The position numbers were made by a program, and so were the translations under genes. DNA of 8,983 nt, from positions 1 to 8,983 of the forward strand of contig CALMWM010000072.1 in the NCBI GenBank assembly GCA_937873435.1, given 5' to 3'. The DNA comes from an uncultured Gallionellaceae bacterium (GTDB lineage: Bacteria; Pseudomonadota; Gammaproteobacteria; Burkholderiales; Sulfuricellaceae). This document shows, one piece after another, positions 1 to 6,699 of the stretch (position 1 is the first letter of the stretch; every line of letters starts with the position of its first letter). The notes under the pieces were generated by a model. The model was given only the letters and a program-made list of their open reading frames with translations, was not told the origin of the DNA and made no database searches.

Positions 1-495
1 GCCGGGTAGCGGCACAAATTTCGCGAGCATGAATGCATCGTGCACGTCGCCGACAAAGGGCGCCTTGCGCCCCTGGATAAAGTAATCCCGCTGCGATACA
101 TTTTGTCCTTCCAGCAAGCCGCCGGTTCCGGCCACCACCACCCCCTTCGTATCGACGATGCCGATCCAGGCATATTCCTTTTCCATACGCTGGAGCATTT
201 CCAGCAATCGGCGTTTTTCAACTTTGCTCGTCGTAGCATTTCGGATTCCATCCTGCATCGTCAAAGCGCTAATTTGTCCGAGGTGGTGCCCGACGTCCTG
301 ATCCAGTTCCATGACCATGCGATAGGCCAGGTGCGACATGGTTGTACCCTTGTCGTCGCGCATCTGGGCGGCGATGCGGTTGCCGATGAACCCGCTCAGC
401 ATCAGGGCGGCGATCAGGGCGCAACCGCCGACAACCAGCCCGATGCGGGCGCGGATGCTGCGGGCAGGATGGAACATTTCGAGCAGCGGCTTCAT
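1..495 (-). CDS. Membrane sensor protein with N-terminal TM helix and Cache-like domain (partial, runs off left edge)
   Basis: The first 165 codons of a signalling protein, read from ATG 495-493 and still open at the window edge. Residues about 1-17 are short and basic (HPARSIRARI). Residues about 18-38 are a hydrophobic membrane helix (GLVVGGCALIAALMLSGFIG). The following segment resembles the extracytoplasmic half of a dCache ligand-binding domain: it includes YAWIGIVDTKGVVVAGTGG, then a GQNVSQRDYF stretch and FVGDVHDAFMLAK, which is how such domains read in proteobacterial histidine kinases and diguanylate cyclases. The output domain lies outside the window, so kinase versus GGDEF cannot be decided. 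The gene starts 27 nt after the HD-GYP regulator's stop and in the same reading frame, with no recognisable Shine-Dalgarno. This suggests coupled translation and a sensor/regulator pair. The partnership is inferred from adjacency. Confidence 0.8.
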   Translation of the reverse strand, partial: MKPLLEMFHPARSIRARIGLVVGGCALIAALMLSGFIGNRIAAQMRDDKGTTMSHLAYRMVMELDQDVGHHLGQISALTMQDGIRNATTSKVEKRRLLEMLQRMEKEYAWIGIVDTKGVVVAGTGGLLEGQNVSQRDYFIQGRKAPFVGDVHDAFMLAKFVPLPG

Positions 496-522
496 TTGCC
501 GGATGGGATGCGCGAGAAGGAC

Positions 523-1590
523 TCAGAGCGGTTTCGCGCGGGACAGGTCATCTTGAATCTTCTGTTTGATTTCCAGCACCTCATCCCAACGCGCGAGAAA
601 CGCTTCGACGCAGGCGGGATCGAAATGCCTGCCGGCTTCCTCGCGCAACAGCACGACGGCACGCTCGATTTCCCAGGCGGGCTTGTAGGGACGCAGGGAA
701 GTCAGCGCATCGAATACATCCGCGACTGCGCAAATCCGCCCGAACAAGGGAATCTCTTCGCCCTTGCGGCCATCGGGATAGCCGCTTCCATCGAATTTTT
801 CGTGGTGGGTCAGGGCGATTTGCGCACCGGCCTGGAGCACCGGAATTTCACTATTGTTCAGGATTTCGTAACCGATACGGGCATGGCTTTTCATGATCTC
901 GAACTCTTCCGGCTCGTATTTGCCGGGTTTGAGCAATATCTGGTCGGGAACCCCCACCTTGCCGATGTCGTGCATCGGCGCCGCCTGGAAAAGCAGATCC
1001 CGTTCCGCTTCGGGCAGGCCGAGATTCTCGGCGATGTGCCTGGCATAGTGTGCCATCCGCAGGATATGGGCGCCGGTTTCCGGGTCGCGGTAATCGGTGG
1101 CTTTGGAAAGCCGCAGGATGATTTCGTTCTCGCGCGCCAAAATTTGGGCCGTGGCTTTCTTCACCTCGTCCGCCAGCCAGCTTGCGTGATCGGCGAGCTT
1201 TTTCTGGCTGTCGCGCAACACCAGCATGTTTTTCAGGCGTCCATGAAATTCGACGGTATCCACCGGCTTGGTGAGAAAGTCGTTGGCGCCGGCTTCCAAT
1301 GCTTTGTAGCGCACTTCTTTCTGGTCGTTGGCGGTGATCATCAGGATGGGAATGCCGATTCCCCCGTGGGTGGCGGCGCGAAAGCGCTGAATGAACTCCA
1401 GCCCGTCCGGGGGCGGCATCATGTAATCCACGATGATCAGGTCGGGAGCGTTGTCGAGGCACCATTGCAAACCCTCGGCTGAATCGGAAAAACAATAGGA
1501 TACGCATCCATCGTGCTTCTTCAGCAGATGCTTCATCAAGGTGAGGTTGATTTCGGTGTCGTCGACAATCGCGACTTTTATGTTAACCAT
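523..1590 (-). CDS. Response regulator with HD-GYP domain (predicted cyclic-di-GMP phosphodiesterase)
   Basis: A 355-aa two-domain regulator. Residues 1-125 are a receiver (REC) domain: acidic pocket D10/D11, phosphoacceptor D55 in IIVDYMMP, switch T86 and conserved K108 (FLTKP). A helical linker (about 126-160) leads to an HD-GYP domain (about 160-345). All hallmark motifs are present: TGAH (H175), HDIGKVGVPD (H207, D208), KSHARIG (H236), THHEKFDGSGYP (H262, H263, GYP 270-272) and ADVFDAL (D291). It therefore looks catalytically competent; the family hydrolyses c-di-GMP in the cytoplasm. Start choice: ATG 1590-1588 is preceded by AGGGA and begins directly at the first REC strand. A TTG five codons upstream (1605) is possible but less likely. 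The REC signature reads MMPPPDG rather than the commoner MMPxMDG. The adjacent downstream sensor is the likely cognate partner (inference). Confidence 0.93.
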   Translation of the reverse strand: MVNIKVAIVDDTEINLTLMKHLLKKHDGCVSYCFSDSAEGLQWCLDNAPDLIIVDYMMPPPDGLEFIQRFRAATHGGIGIPILMITANDQKEVRYKALEAGANDFLTKPVDTVEFHGRLKNMLVLRDSQKKLADHASWLADEVKKATAQILARENEIILRLSKATDYRDPETGAHILRMAHYARHIAENLGLPEAERDLLFQAAPMHDIGKVGVPDQILLKPGKYEPEEFEIMKSHARIGYEILNNSEIPVLQAGAQIALTHHEKFDGSGYPDGRKGEEIPLFGRICAVADVFDALTSLRPYKPAWEIERAVVLLREEAGRHFDPACVEAFLARWDEVLEIKQKIQDDLSRAKPL

Positions 1591-1746
1591 GGTTCCCTGC
1601 TGCAATTCGACGCGGCATTTCGCAATAAAACCCAGTCACTCGATGTAGCCGGGCGGGGCGCTTGTCTAGGACGGATGTTCAAGGCGCATTCTAGCCGGAT
1701 AATCGCTTCCAGGGAAAAGCCTACAATAATCAACCGGCATATGGCG

Positions 1747-3198
1747 TTACATCAGCACGATGTCGTACTGTTCCTGGCTGTATTGGCTTTCCACTTGCAG
1801 CGAAATCGGCTTGCCGATGAAATCGCCGAGTTGCGCCAGGCTTTGCGATTCCTCGTCGAGGAACAGGTCGATCACTTGCTGCGAGGCGAGGATGCGGAAT
1901 TCGCGCGGGTTGAACTGGCGCGATTCGCGCAGGATTTCGCGCAGCACTTCATAGCATACCGTCTGCGGCGTTTTCAGGTTGCCGCGCCCCTGACAGGTGC
2001 AGCACGGCTCGCACAGCACATGCGCGAGGCTTTCGCGGGTGCGCTTGCGCGTCATCTCGACCAGGCCGAGCGCGGAGAAACCGTTCACCGACATGCGCGT
2101 GCGATCCCGCGACAGCGCCTTGCGCAGTTCCGCCAGCACCAGTTCCTTGTGCTCCTCGTTGTCCATGTCGATGAAGTCGATGATGATGATTCCGCCCAGG
2201 TTGCGCAGGCGCAACTGGCGGGCGATCACCTGCGCCGCTTCGAGGTTGGTCTTGAAGATGGTGTCGTCGAAATTGCGCCCGCCGACGAAGCCGCCGGTGT
2301 TGACGTCGATGGTGGTCAGCGCTTCGGTCTGGTCGATGATCAGATAGCCGCCGGATTTCAGGTCGACGCGGCGCGACAGCGCCCGCTCGATCTCCTCCTC
2401 CACGCCGCGCAGGTCGAACAGCGGGCGTTCGCCGGCGTAATGCGCCAGCTTGCCGGCGACATTGCTGGTGTAGGTCTCGGCGAACTCCAGCATTTTCTGG
2501 TAAGTCTCGCGCGAATCGACCAGGATGCGGTCGGTCTCGTCGTTGACGAAATCGCGCAGCACGCGCAACGACAAATTCAAATCCTGGTAAAGCAGCGCGG
2601 TGGGTTTGGCGGTTTTCGCCTTCTCGCGGATGTCGTTCCACAGCTTGCGCAAATATTCGATATCCGCCGACAGTTCCTTGTCGTTGGCCGCTTCCGCCAT
2701 GGTGCGGATGATGAAGCCGCCGCTGGCTTCCGGCGGCAACAGGTGTTGCAGTTTTTCGCGCAGCATTTCGCGCTCGGTTTCGTCCTCGATGCGTTGCGAA
2801 ATGCCGATGTGGGTTTCCTGCGGCAAGTAGACCAGGAAGCGCCCGGCGAAGCTGATCTGGGTGGACAAGCGCGCACCCTTGCTGCCGATCGGGTCCTTGA
2901 TGACCTGAACCAGCAGGGTTTGCCCTTCGAACAGGATTTTCTCGATAGGGCGGTTTTCAGCCGTCGGCTGATCTTGCCAGATGTCCGCGACATGCAGGAA
3001 GGCCGCGCGTTCCAGGCCGATTTCGACGAATGCCGACTGCATCCCCGGCAGCACCCGGCACACCCGCCCCAGGTAGACATTGCCGACCAGCCCGTGGCTG
3101 CTGGTGCGCTCGATGTGAATTTCTTGCGCCGCGCCCTGTTCCATCACCGCGACGCGGGTTTCCTGGGGGGTGACGTTGATAAGGATTTCTTCGCTCAT
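1747..3198 (-). CDS. rng: Ribonuclease G (RNase E/G family endoribonuclease)
   Basis: A 483-aa protein, close to the usual RNase G length (about 490 aa) and lacking the long C-terminal scaffold of RNase E. The family makes 5'-end-sensitive single-strand cuts, including 16S rRNA 5' maturation and mRNA turnover in the cytoplasm. The N-terminus MSEEILINVTPQETRVAV is classic RNase G and fixes the start. An S1-type RNA-binding domain spans about residues 36-128 (GNVYLGRVCRVLPGMQSAFV). The DNase I-like catalytic core contains TTIDVNTGGF and IIIDFIDM, whose D298 and D341 match the Mg-binding aspartates of RNase E/G. The zinc-link CxxC is C399-C402, with the sequence CCTC where relatives usually have CPxC. 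It is the last gene of the cluster. It starts 79 nt after maf, with a repeat hairpin in the gap and no visible Shine-Dalgarno before the ATG. Confidence 0.96.
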   Translation of the reverse strand: MSEEILINVTPQETRVAVMEQGAAQEIHIERTSSHGLVGNVYLGRVCRVLPGMQSAFVEIGLERAAFLHVADIWQDQPTAENRPIEKILFEGQTLLVQVIKDPIGSKGARLSTQISFAGRFLVYLPQETHIGISQRIEDETEREMLREKLQHLLPPEASGGFIIRTMAEAANDKELSADIEYLRKLWNDIREKAKTAKPTALLYQDLNLSLRVLRDFVNDETDRILVDSRETYQKMLEFAETYTSNVAGKLAHYAGERPLFDLRGVEEEIERALSRRVDLKSGGYLIIDQTEALTTIDVNTGGFVGGRNFDDTIFKTNLEAAQVIARQLRLRNLGGIIIIDFIDMDNEEHKELVLAELRKALSRDRTRMSVNGFSALGLVEMTRKRTRESLAHVLCEPCCTCQGRGNLKTPQTVCYEVLREILRESRQFNPREFRILASQQVIDLFLDEESQSLAQLGDFIGKPISLQVESQYSQEQYDIVLM

Positions 3199-3210
3199 GA
3201 TTGCGTTAAG

Positions 3211-3274
3211 AGTAATAGGTAATGGGGAATGGGTAAACGGGTTTTACTTACCCATCACCCATTCCTCATTACCC
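3211..3274. repeat. Inverted arrays of a 7-nt GGTAATG-like repeat forming a hairpin in the maf-rng gap
   Basis: Two arms of degenerate 7-nt units in opposite orientation. The left arm on + reads AGTAATA, GGTAATG, GGGAATG, GGTAA (3211-3236). The right arm on - reads GGTAATG, AGGAATG, GGTGATG, GGTAA (3273-3248). The best pairing is 3218-3234 with 3257-3273, 16 of 17 matched around a 22-nt loop; a shifted register pairs the GGTAA ends around an 11-nt loop. It begins 4 nt after the maf stop and ends 12 nt before the rng start codon. No U-tract follows on either strand, so it is not a canonical intrinsic terminator. It looks like a dispersed intergenic repeat; a role in mRNA processing or stability is possible but unproven. 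Confidence 0.85.
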
Positions 3275-3277
3275 AAG

Positions 3278-3889
3278 TCACAGTATTTCCATGCCGAATT
3301 CCATCAGTAATTGCGTCGTTTCGAACAACGGCAAGCCCATTACGCCCGAATAGCTGCCGGCCAGCGATGACACGAATGCCGCCGCACGGCCCTGGATCGC
3401 ATAGGCTCCGGCCTTGTCGAGCGGCTCGCCGGTCAGGAGGTAGCGGCGGATTTCATCTTCGCTCAAGCTCTTGAAACTGACCGTCGATACCGACAAACGC
3501 ATATCCAGACGCTTTTCGAACGTCAGCGCGACTGCCGTCAGCACCTGGTGCTCCCTGCCCGAAAGCGCGCTCAGCATCTCGGCTGCCGCCGCGGCGGCGT
3601 CAGGCTTGCCCATGATACGCTCGCCCAGCACGACTGCGGTGTCCGCAGCCAGCACTGGCATACGCGGCAGCTTGCGTTGAATCAGGCGCTGCCAGCCGAT
3701 TTCCGCCTTGGCCTGGGTGATACGCAGCACATAGTCGCGCGGCGCTTCGCCGGGCAAGGGCGTTTCGTCGACATCGATGCCGCGCGCCGGATCTTCGCGC
3801 AGCAGCAGCATTTCATAAGCGACGCCGATTTGTTTCAACAGTTCGCGCCGGCGCGGCGAACGCGAAGCCAGGTAAATTCGCTGGGTCAT
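3278..3889 (-). CDS. maf: Maf family nucleoside triphosphate pyrophosphatase (YhdE-like, predicted dTTP/UTP pyrophosphatase)
   Basis: A 203-aa Maf/HAM1-fold protein. The family hydrolyses nucleoside triphosphates, including modified ones, to monophosphates and PPi in the cytoplasm, as house-cleaning or division-related enzymes. Visible motifs: phosphate-binding SRSPRR (residues 9-14), catalytic-acid region LAADTAVV (D83), GKP (94-96), and DKAGAYAIQGRAAAFV followed by GSYSGVMGLPLFET. The last block is typical of the YhdE-type dTTP/UTP subfamily rather than YceF. The ATG shares one base with the rlmH stop (TAATG), so translation is probably coupled. Position directly after rlmH and before rng is common in beta- and gammaproteobacteria. 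The full-length N-terminus MTQRIYLASRSPRR leaves little doubt about the start. Confidence 0.95.
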   Translation of the reverse strand: MTQRIYLASRSPRRRELLKQIGVAYEMLLLREDPARGIDVDETPLPGEAPRDYVLRITQAKAEIGWQRLIQRKLPRMPVLAADTAVVLGERIMGKPDAAAAAAEMLSALSGREHQVLTAVALTFEKRLDMRLSVSTVSFKSLSEDEIRRYLLTGEPLDKAGAYAIQGRAAAFVSSLAGSYSGVMGLPLFETTQLLMEFGMEIL

Positions 3890-4359
3890 TATTCTCGATG
3901 ATAAGGGTGATTATGGATGACCGACACTGCCCGATACAGTTGCTCGGCCAACACTACCCGTGCCAAGCCGTGCGGCAGGGTCAAGCGCGACAGTGACAGC
4001 AGCTTGTTCGCTTGGCGCCGTAACTCTTCGTGTAACCCGTCGGCGCCGCCGATTACCAATGCCACGTCGCGCCCGCCGCCCAGCCAGCCCTTGAGGGTTT
4101 CCGCCAGTTGCAAGGTGGTCGGCATGTCGCCGTGTTCATCCAGCGCCACCAGTTCGCAGTCTTTCGGTAGCGCTGCCAGGATGCGGGATTTTTCCGCCTC
4201 CTTGATCTGTTCGCCGGTCTTGCCGCCGGCGCGCTTTTCCGGCTTGATTTCCACCAGTTCGATGCGCGCTTCGCGCGGCATCCGTTTGACGTATTCGGAG
4301 AACCCCGCCGCCACCCACTCCGGCATCTTGTGGCCGACGGCGACGATCAGCAGGCGCAC
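3889..4359 (-). CDS. rlmH: 23S rRNA (pseudouridine1915-N3)-methyltransferase RlmH
   Basis: A 156-aa SPOUT-class methyltransferase of the usual length. RlmH uses SAM to methylate pseudouridine 1915 in helix 69 of 23S rRNA on assembled 70S ribosomes. Visible features: N-terminal strand RLLIVAVGHKMPEW, LDEHG (residues 73-77), the SAM-binding loop VIGGADGL (102-109), the trefoil-knot region SLSRLTLPHGLARVVLAEQ (122-140) and the C-terminal NHPYHRE, with the conserved Tyr-His-Arg that contacts the rRNA. The start is GTG at 4359-4357; the aligned N-terminus leaves no better choice. It follows rsfS by 30 nt, a gap filled by a 9-codon minicistron. Pairing with rsfS, another ribosome-acting factor, is widespread in bacteria. 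It overlaps maf by one base downstream. Confidence 0.97.
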   Translation of the reverse strand: MRLLIVAVGHKMPEWVAAGFSEYVKRMPREARIELVEIKPEKRAGGKTGEQIKEAEKSRILAALPKDCELVALDEHGDMPTTLQLAETLKGWLGGGRDVALVIGGADGLHEELRRQANKLLSLSRLTLPHGLARVVLAEQLYRAVSVIHNHPYHRE

Positions 4360-4360
4360 G

Positions 4361-4390
4361 TCAACAGGCTCGCGCAGCGAAACCGACCAT
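4361..4390 (-). other. Nine-codon minicistron bridging rsfS stop and rlmH start
   Basis: An ATG overlaps the rsfS stop as TAATG (ATG 4390-4388). It opens a frame encoding MVGFAARAC that ends in TGA at 4363-4361, one base before the rlmH GTG. A ribosome ending rsfS could restart here and then again at rlmH, giving continuous coupling across the 30-nt gap. No Shine-Dalgarno of its own is evident, and rlmH has only a weak GAG upstream. So short a frame can arise by chance, so coding function is unproven. Confidence 0.35.
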
Positions 4391-4752
4391 TAGGCGTGAG
4401 CGGCCATCCTGGGCCTTGCGCCGGCGGGACGCTGGCCGCCCCACAGTTCTTCCAGGCTGTAATGCTCGCGCACCGCGCCCTGCATGATATGCACCACCAC
4501 CGAGCCGAAATCCACCAGCACCCATTCGCCGTTGTTCTCGCCTTCCACGCCCAGCGGGGGAACATCCAGCGCCTTGAGTTTTTTCTGCACGTTGCTGGAC
4601 AACGCGCGCGTCTGCCGATTGGAGTCGGCGGTGGCGATGATCATGCATTCGGTCATGCTGGTCAGCTTGGAAACATCCAGCACCGTGATGTCCTTTGCCT
4701 TGATGTCTTCCAGCGCGTCCACTACCGCCTTCTTGATGGCTTCCAAATCCAT
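4390..4752 (-). CDS. rsfS: Ribosomal silencing factor RsfS (Iojap/YbeB family)
   Basis: A 120-aa Iojap-family protein. RsfS binds ribosomal protein uL14 on the 50S subunit and blocks joining with 30S, lowering translation under starvation. Family blocks seen: AIKKAVVDALEDIKAKDITVLD (residues 5-26), SMTECMIIATADSNRQTRALSSNV (32-55), and GEWVLVDFGSVVVHIMQ (75-91) followed by REHYSLEELWG (94-104). A short Ala/Arg/Pro-rich tail ends the protein. The ATG at 4752-4750 is supported by a clear Shine-Dalgarno (AAGGA) embedded in the nadD stop region. The nadD-rsfS-rlmH order is one of the most conserved small gene strings in bacteria. Spacing of 8 nt to nadD argues for one transcript. Confidence 0.97.
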   Translation of the reverse strand: MDLEAIKKAVVDALEDIKAKDITVLDVSKLTSMTECMIIATADSNRQTRALSSNVQKKLKALDVPPLGVEGENNGEWVLVDFGSVVVHIMQGAVREHYSLEELWGGQRPAGARPRMAAHA

Positions 4753-4756
4753 GAGT

Positions 4757-4762
4757 TTCCTT
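4757..4762 (-). promoter_or_regulatory. Ribosome-binding site of rsfS overlapping nadD stop
   Basis: AAGGAA lies a few bases before the rsfS ATG (4752) and overlaps the nadD TAA (4763-4761). It is one of the best Shine-Dalgarno matches in the window and confirms the rsfS start. Confidence 0.75.
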
Positions 4763-5411
4763 AAATATACAAATTGTGGGTCAAAATATAATCGAGTACC
4801 GCGCTGGGGAGCAAATAGCGCGGGCTCAAATGCTGGCGCAGCAAGGCACGGATACGGGTCGAGGAGATGTCCAGCGCGGTGACGGGATAGGTGAGGATCA
4901 TTCCCGCCGGGGCCTGGTGCAAGGCTTTACCGTCATGACACAGGCGCTTTTCCAGTTCATCGTGCAGCTCGGCGGGAAAACCGGCAGCGCGTTGTGCGGC
5001 GCCGAAACCGGGGCGATGCGCCACCACCACATGCGCCAGATCGAACAGTTCATGCCAGTGATACCAGGTCGGCAAGCTCCAGAAAGCATCGACGCCCATC
5101 AGCAGGCATAACGGCTGCTCCGGCCCCAGTTCGTGGCGCAGTTCGTTCAGCGTTTCCACGGTGTAACACGGCGTCTGCTTGAATATTTCGCGTTCGTCGA
5201 GGCGGAACCAGGTGTTGTCGCTTACCGCCAGGCGCGCCATGTCGAGCCGCTGTTGCGGGGTTACGTCGGGCTGGTTGCGGTGCGGTGGATAACCCGCCGG
5301 AATCAGGCGGATTTCCGAAAGATCCAGGCCTTCCGCCAGTTCCTGGGCCATGCGCAAGTGGCCGAAATGGATCGGGTTGAAAGTGCCGCCGAGGATACCG
5401 ATAGGGGTCAA
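4761..5411 (-). CDS. nadD: Nicotinate-nucleotide adenylyltransferase NadD
   Basis: A 216-aa cytoplasmic enzyme of NAD synthesis that joins nicotinate mononucleotide and ATP to form deamido-NAD and PPi. Nucleotidyltransferase signatures are intact: GGTFNPIHFGH (residues 8-18, with the HxGH-type motif) and ISSTRIR (182-188), which binds the nucleotide phosphates. IPAGYPPHR (37-45) and LLMGVDAF (103-110) also match the family. The start must be TTG at 5411-5409: the proA stop lies in frame two codons upstream, no ATG or GTG precedes the GGTFNP motif, and the next ATG (residue 21) would remove the active site. Only 3 nt separate it from proA and no good Shine-Dalgarno is visible, so translation probably depends on coupling to proA. 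A rare start codon may keep its expression low. Confidence 0.96.
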   Translation of the reverse strand: MTPIGILGGTFNPIHFGHLRMAQELAEGLDLSEIRLIPAGYPPHRNQPDVTPQQRLDMARLAVSDNTWFRLDEREIFKQTPCYTVETLNELRHELGPEQPLCLLMGVDAFWSLPTWYHWHELFDLAHVVVAHRPGFGAAQRAAGFPAELHDELEKRLCHDGKALHQAPAGMILTYPVTALDISSTRIRALLRQHLSPRYLLPSAVLDYILTHNLYI

Positions 5412-5414
5412 GCG

Positions 5415-6671
5415 TCAGCCCCGCACATGTCCGTCGCCCAGCACGATGAATTTCTGGCTGGTGAGGCCTTCCAGCCCGACCGGCCCGCGCGCGTGGATCT
5501 TGTCGGTGGAAATGCCGATTTCCGCGCCCAGCCCGTATTCAAAACCGTCGGCGAAGCGGGTCGAGGCATTCACCATCACCGAACTGGAATCCACTTCGCG
5601 CAGGAAACGGCGCGCCTTGGTGTAATTTTCGGTGACGATGGATTCGGTGTGCTGCGAGCTGTAGGTGGCGATATGGTCGATCGCCTCGTCCATATCCTTG
5701 ACCACGCGAATGCTCAGGATCGGCGCGAGATATTCGGTATGCCAGTCTTCCTCGCTGGCAGCCTTCATCTGCGCGACGATGGCGCGCGATGCCGCGCAGC
5801 CGCGCAATTCGACACCCTTGGCGAGATAGATATTGCACAGCGGCGGCAGGATGTCCTGCGCCACGCTTTCCGCCACCAGCAAGGTTTCCATGGTGTTGCA
5901 GGTGCCGTAGCGGCTGGTCTTGGCGTTGTCGGCGATGTTGATCGCCTTGGCGCGATCCGCTTCGTCGTCGATATACACGTGGCAGACGCCGTGCAGATGC
6001 TTGATCACCGGGATGCGCGCCTCGGCGATCAGACGCTCGATCAACCCCTTGCCGCCGCGCGGCACGATCACGTCGACGTAATCCTTCATGGTGATGAGTT
6101 CGCCCACTGCGGCACGGTCGGTGGTCTCGATGACCTGCACCGCCGTTTCGGGCAAGCCGGCGGTTTTCAAACCCTCGCGCACGCAAACGGCGATCGCCTG
6201 ATTCGAGTGCAACGCTTCCGAGCCGCCGCGCAGAATCGCCGCGTTGCCGGATTTCAGGCACAGCCCGGCGGCATCGGCGGTCACATTGGGGCGCGCTTCG
6301 TAAATGATCCCGATTACGCCCAGCGGCACGCGCATCTTGCCGACCTGGATGCCGGAAGGGCGATAGTTGAGGTCGGTAATCGCGCCCACCGGGTCGGGCA
6401 GCGCGGCGATCTGCTCAAGACCTTCGGCCATGCCGGCGACGCCCTTTTCGTTCAGGGTCAGGCGGTCGAGCAGCGCCGCTTCCAGCCCGGCTTCCCTGGC
6501 TTCGGCCAGATCCTGGGCGTTGGCCGCGACCAGCTTGGCGCTGTCGCGGCGGATTGCCGCGGCCATCGCCAGCAGGGCCTTGTTCTTGGCATTGGTGTCG
6601 GCACTCGCCATCTGGCGGGAAGCGGCGCGCGCCTGCTTGCCGAGATTTTGCATGTAAGTTTTGACGTCCAT
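5415..6671 (-). CDS. proA: Gamma-glutamyl phosphate reductase (glutamate-5-semialdehyde dehydrogenase) ProA
   Basis: A 418-aa protein, the usual length for ProA. It reduces gamma-glutamyl phosphate to glutamate-5-semialdehyde with NADPH, the second step of proline synthesis. It belongs to the aldehyde dehydrogenase superfamily; the nucleophilic cysteine is C258 in SRYGTCNTMETLL, equivalent to about C255 of E. coli ProA. Other family blocks: MRVPLGVIGIIYEARPNVT, CLKSGNAAILRGGSEA, IVPRGGKGLI, HLHGVCHVYID and FADGFEYGLGAEIGIST. The start ATG 6671-6669 has the strongest Shine-Dalgarno in the window (AGAGGTGAT). Its usual partner proB (glutamate kinase) is not in the window. Insertion of proA between holA and nadD is a gene order I associate with betaproteobacteria. 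The 55-nt leader holds alternative hairpins. Confidence 0.97.
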   Translation of the reverse strand: MDVKTYMQNLGKQARAASRQMASADTNAKNKALLAMAAAIRRDSAKLVAANAQDLAEAREAGLEAALLDRLTLNEKGVAGMAEGLEQIAALPDPVGAITDLNYRPSGIQVGKMRVPLGVIGIIYEARPNVTADAAGLCLKSGNAAILRGGSEALHSNQAIAVCVREGLKTAGLPETAVQVIETTDRAAVGELITMKDYVDVIVPRGGKGLIERLIAEARIPVIKHLHGVCHVYIDDEADRAKAINIADNAKTSRYGTCNTMETLLVAESVAQDILPPLCNIYLAKGVELRGCAASRAIVAQMKAASEEDWHTEYLAPILSIRVVKDMDEAIDHIATYSSQHTESIVTENYTKARRFLREVDSSSVMVNASTRFADGFEYGLGAEIGISTDKIHARGPVGLEGLTSQKFIVLGDGHVRG

Positions 6672-6676
6672 TTTCG

Positions 6677-6685
6677 ATCACCTCT
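6677..6685 (-). promoter_or_regulatory. Strong Shine-Dalgarno of proA within a possible switching leader
   Basis: AGAGGTGAT stands just upstream of the proA ATG and fixes that start. Its GAGGT (6684-6680) is complementary to ACCTC at 6706-6702, so a 5-6 bp hairpin could cover it. The same ACCTC also lies in the right arm of a separate hairpin next to the holA stop. Confidence 0.75.
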
Positions 6686-6699
6686 AAAAAATTCGCGAC

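Noticed and set aside
1688..1693. Possible -10 box TAGAAT on the minus strand upstream of the HD-GYP regulator
   Set aside because: The hexamer is good (5 of 6), but no acceptable -35 box lies 16-18 bases upstream and there is no extended -10, so I do not annotate a promoter. The 156-nt gap does make a separate transcript plausible.
1591..1746. Search for a terminator between rng and the HD-GYP gene
   Set aside because: Only short inverted matches were seen (TTCC/GGAA with a 2-nt loop; GCCGG/CCGGC far apart) and no U-tract, so none supports an intrinsic terminator.
1513..3222. Long plus-strand open frame (569 codons) opposite rng, with similar long frames at 40-1482 and 5133-6743
   Set aside because: These are antisense shadows of GC-rich genes. 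Their translations are His/Gln/Asp/Arg-rich with no family motifs, while the minus strand encodes clear conserved proteins over the same bases.
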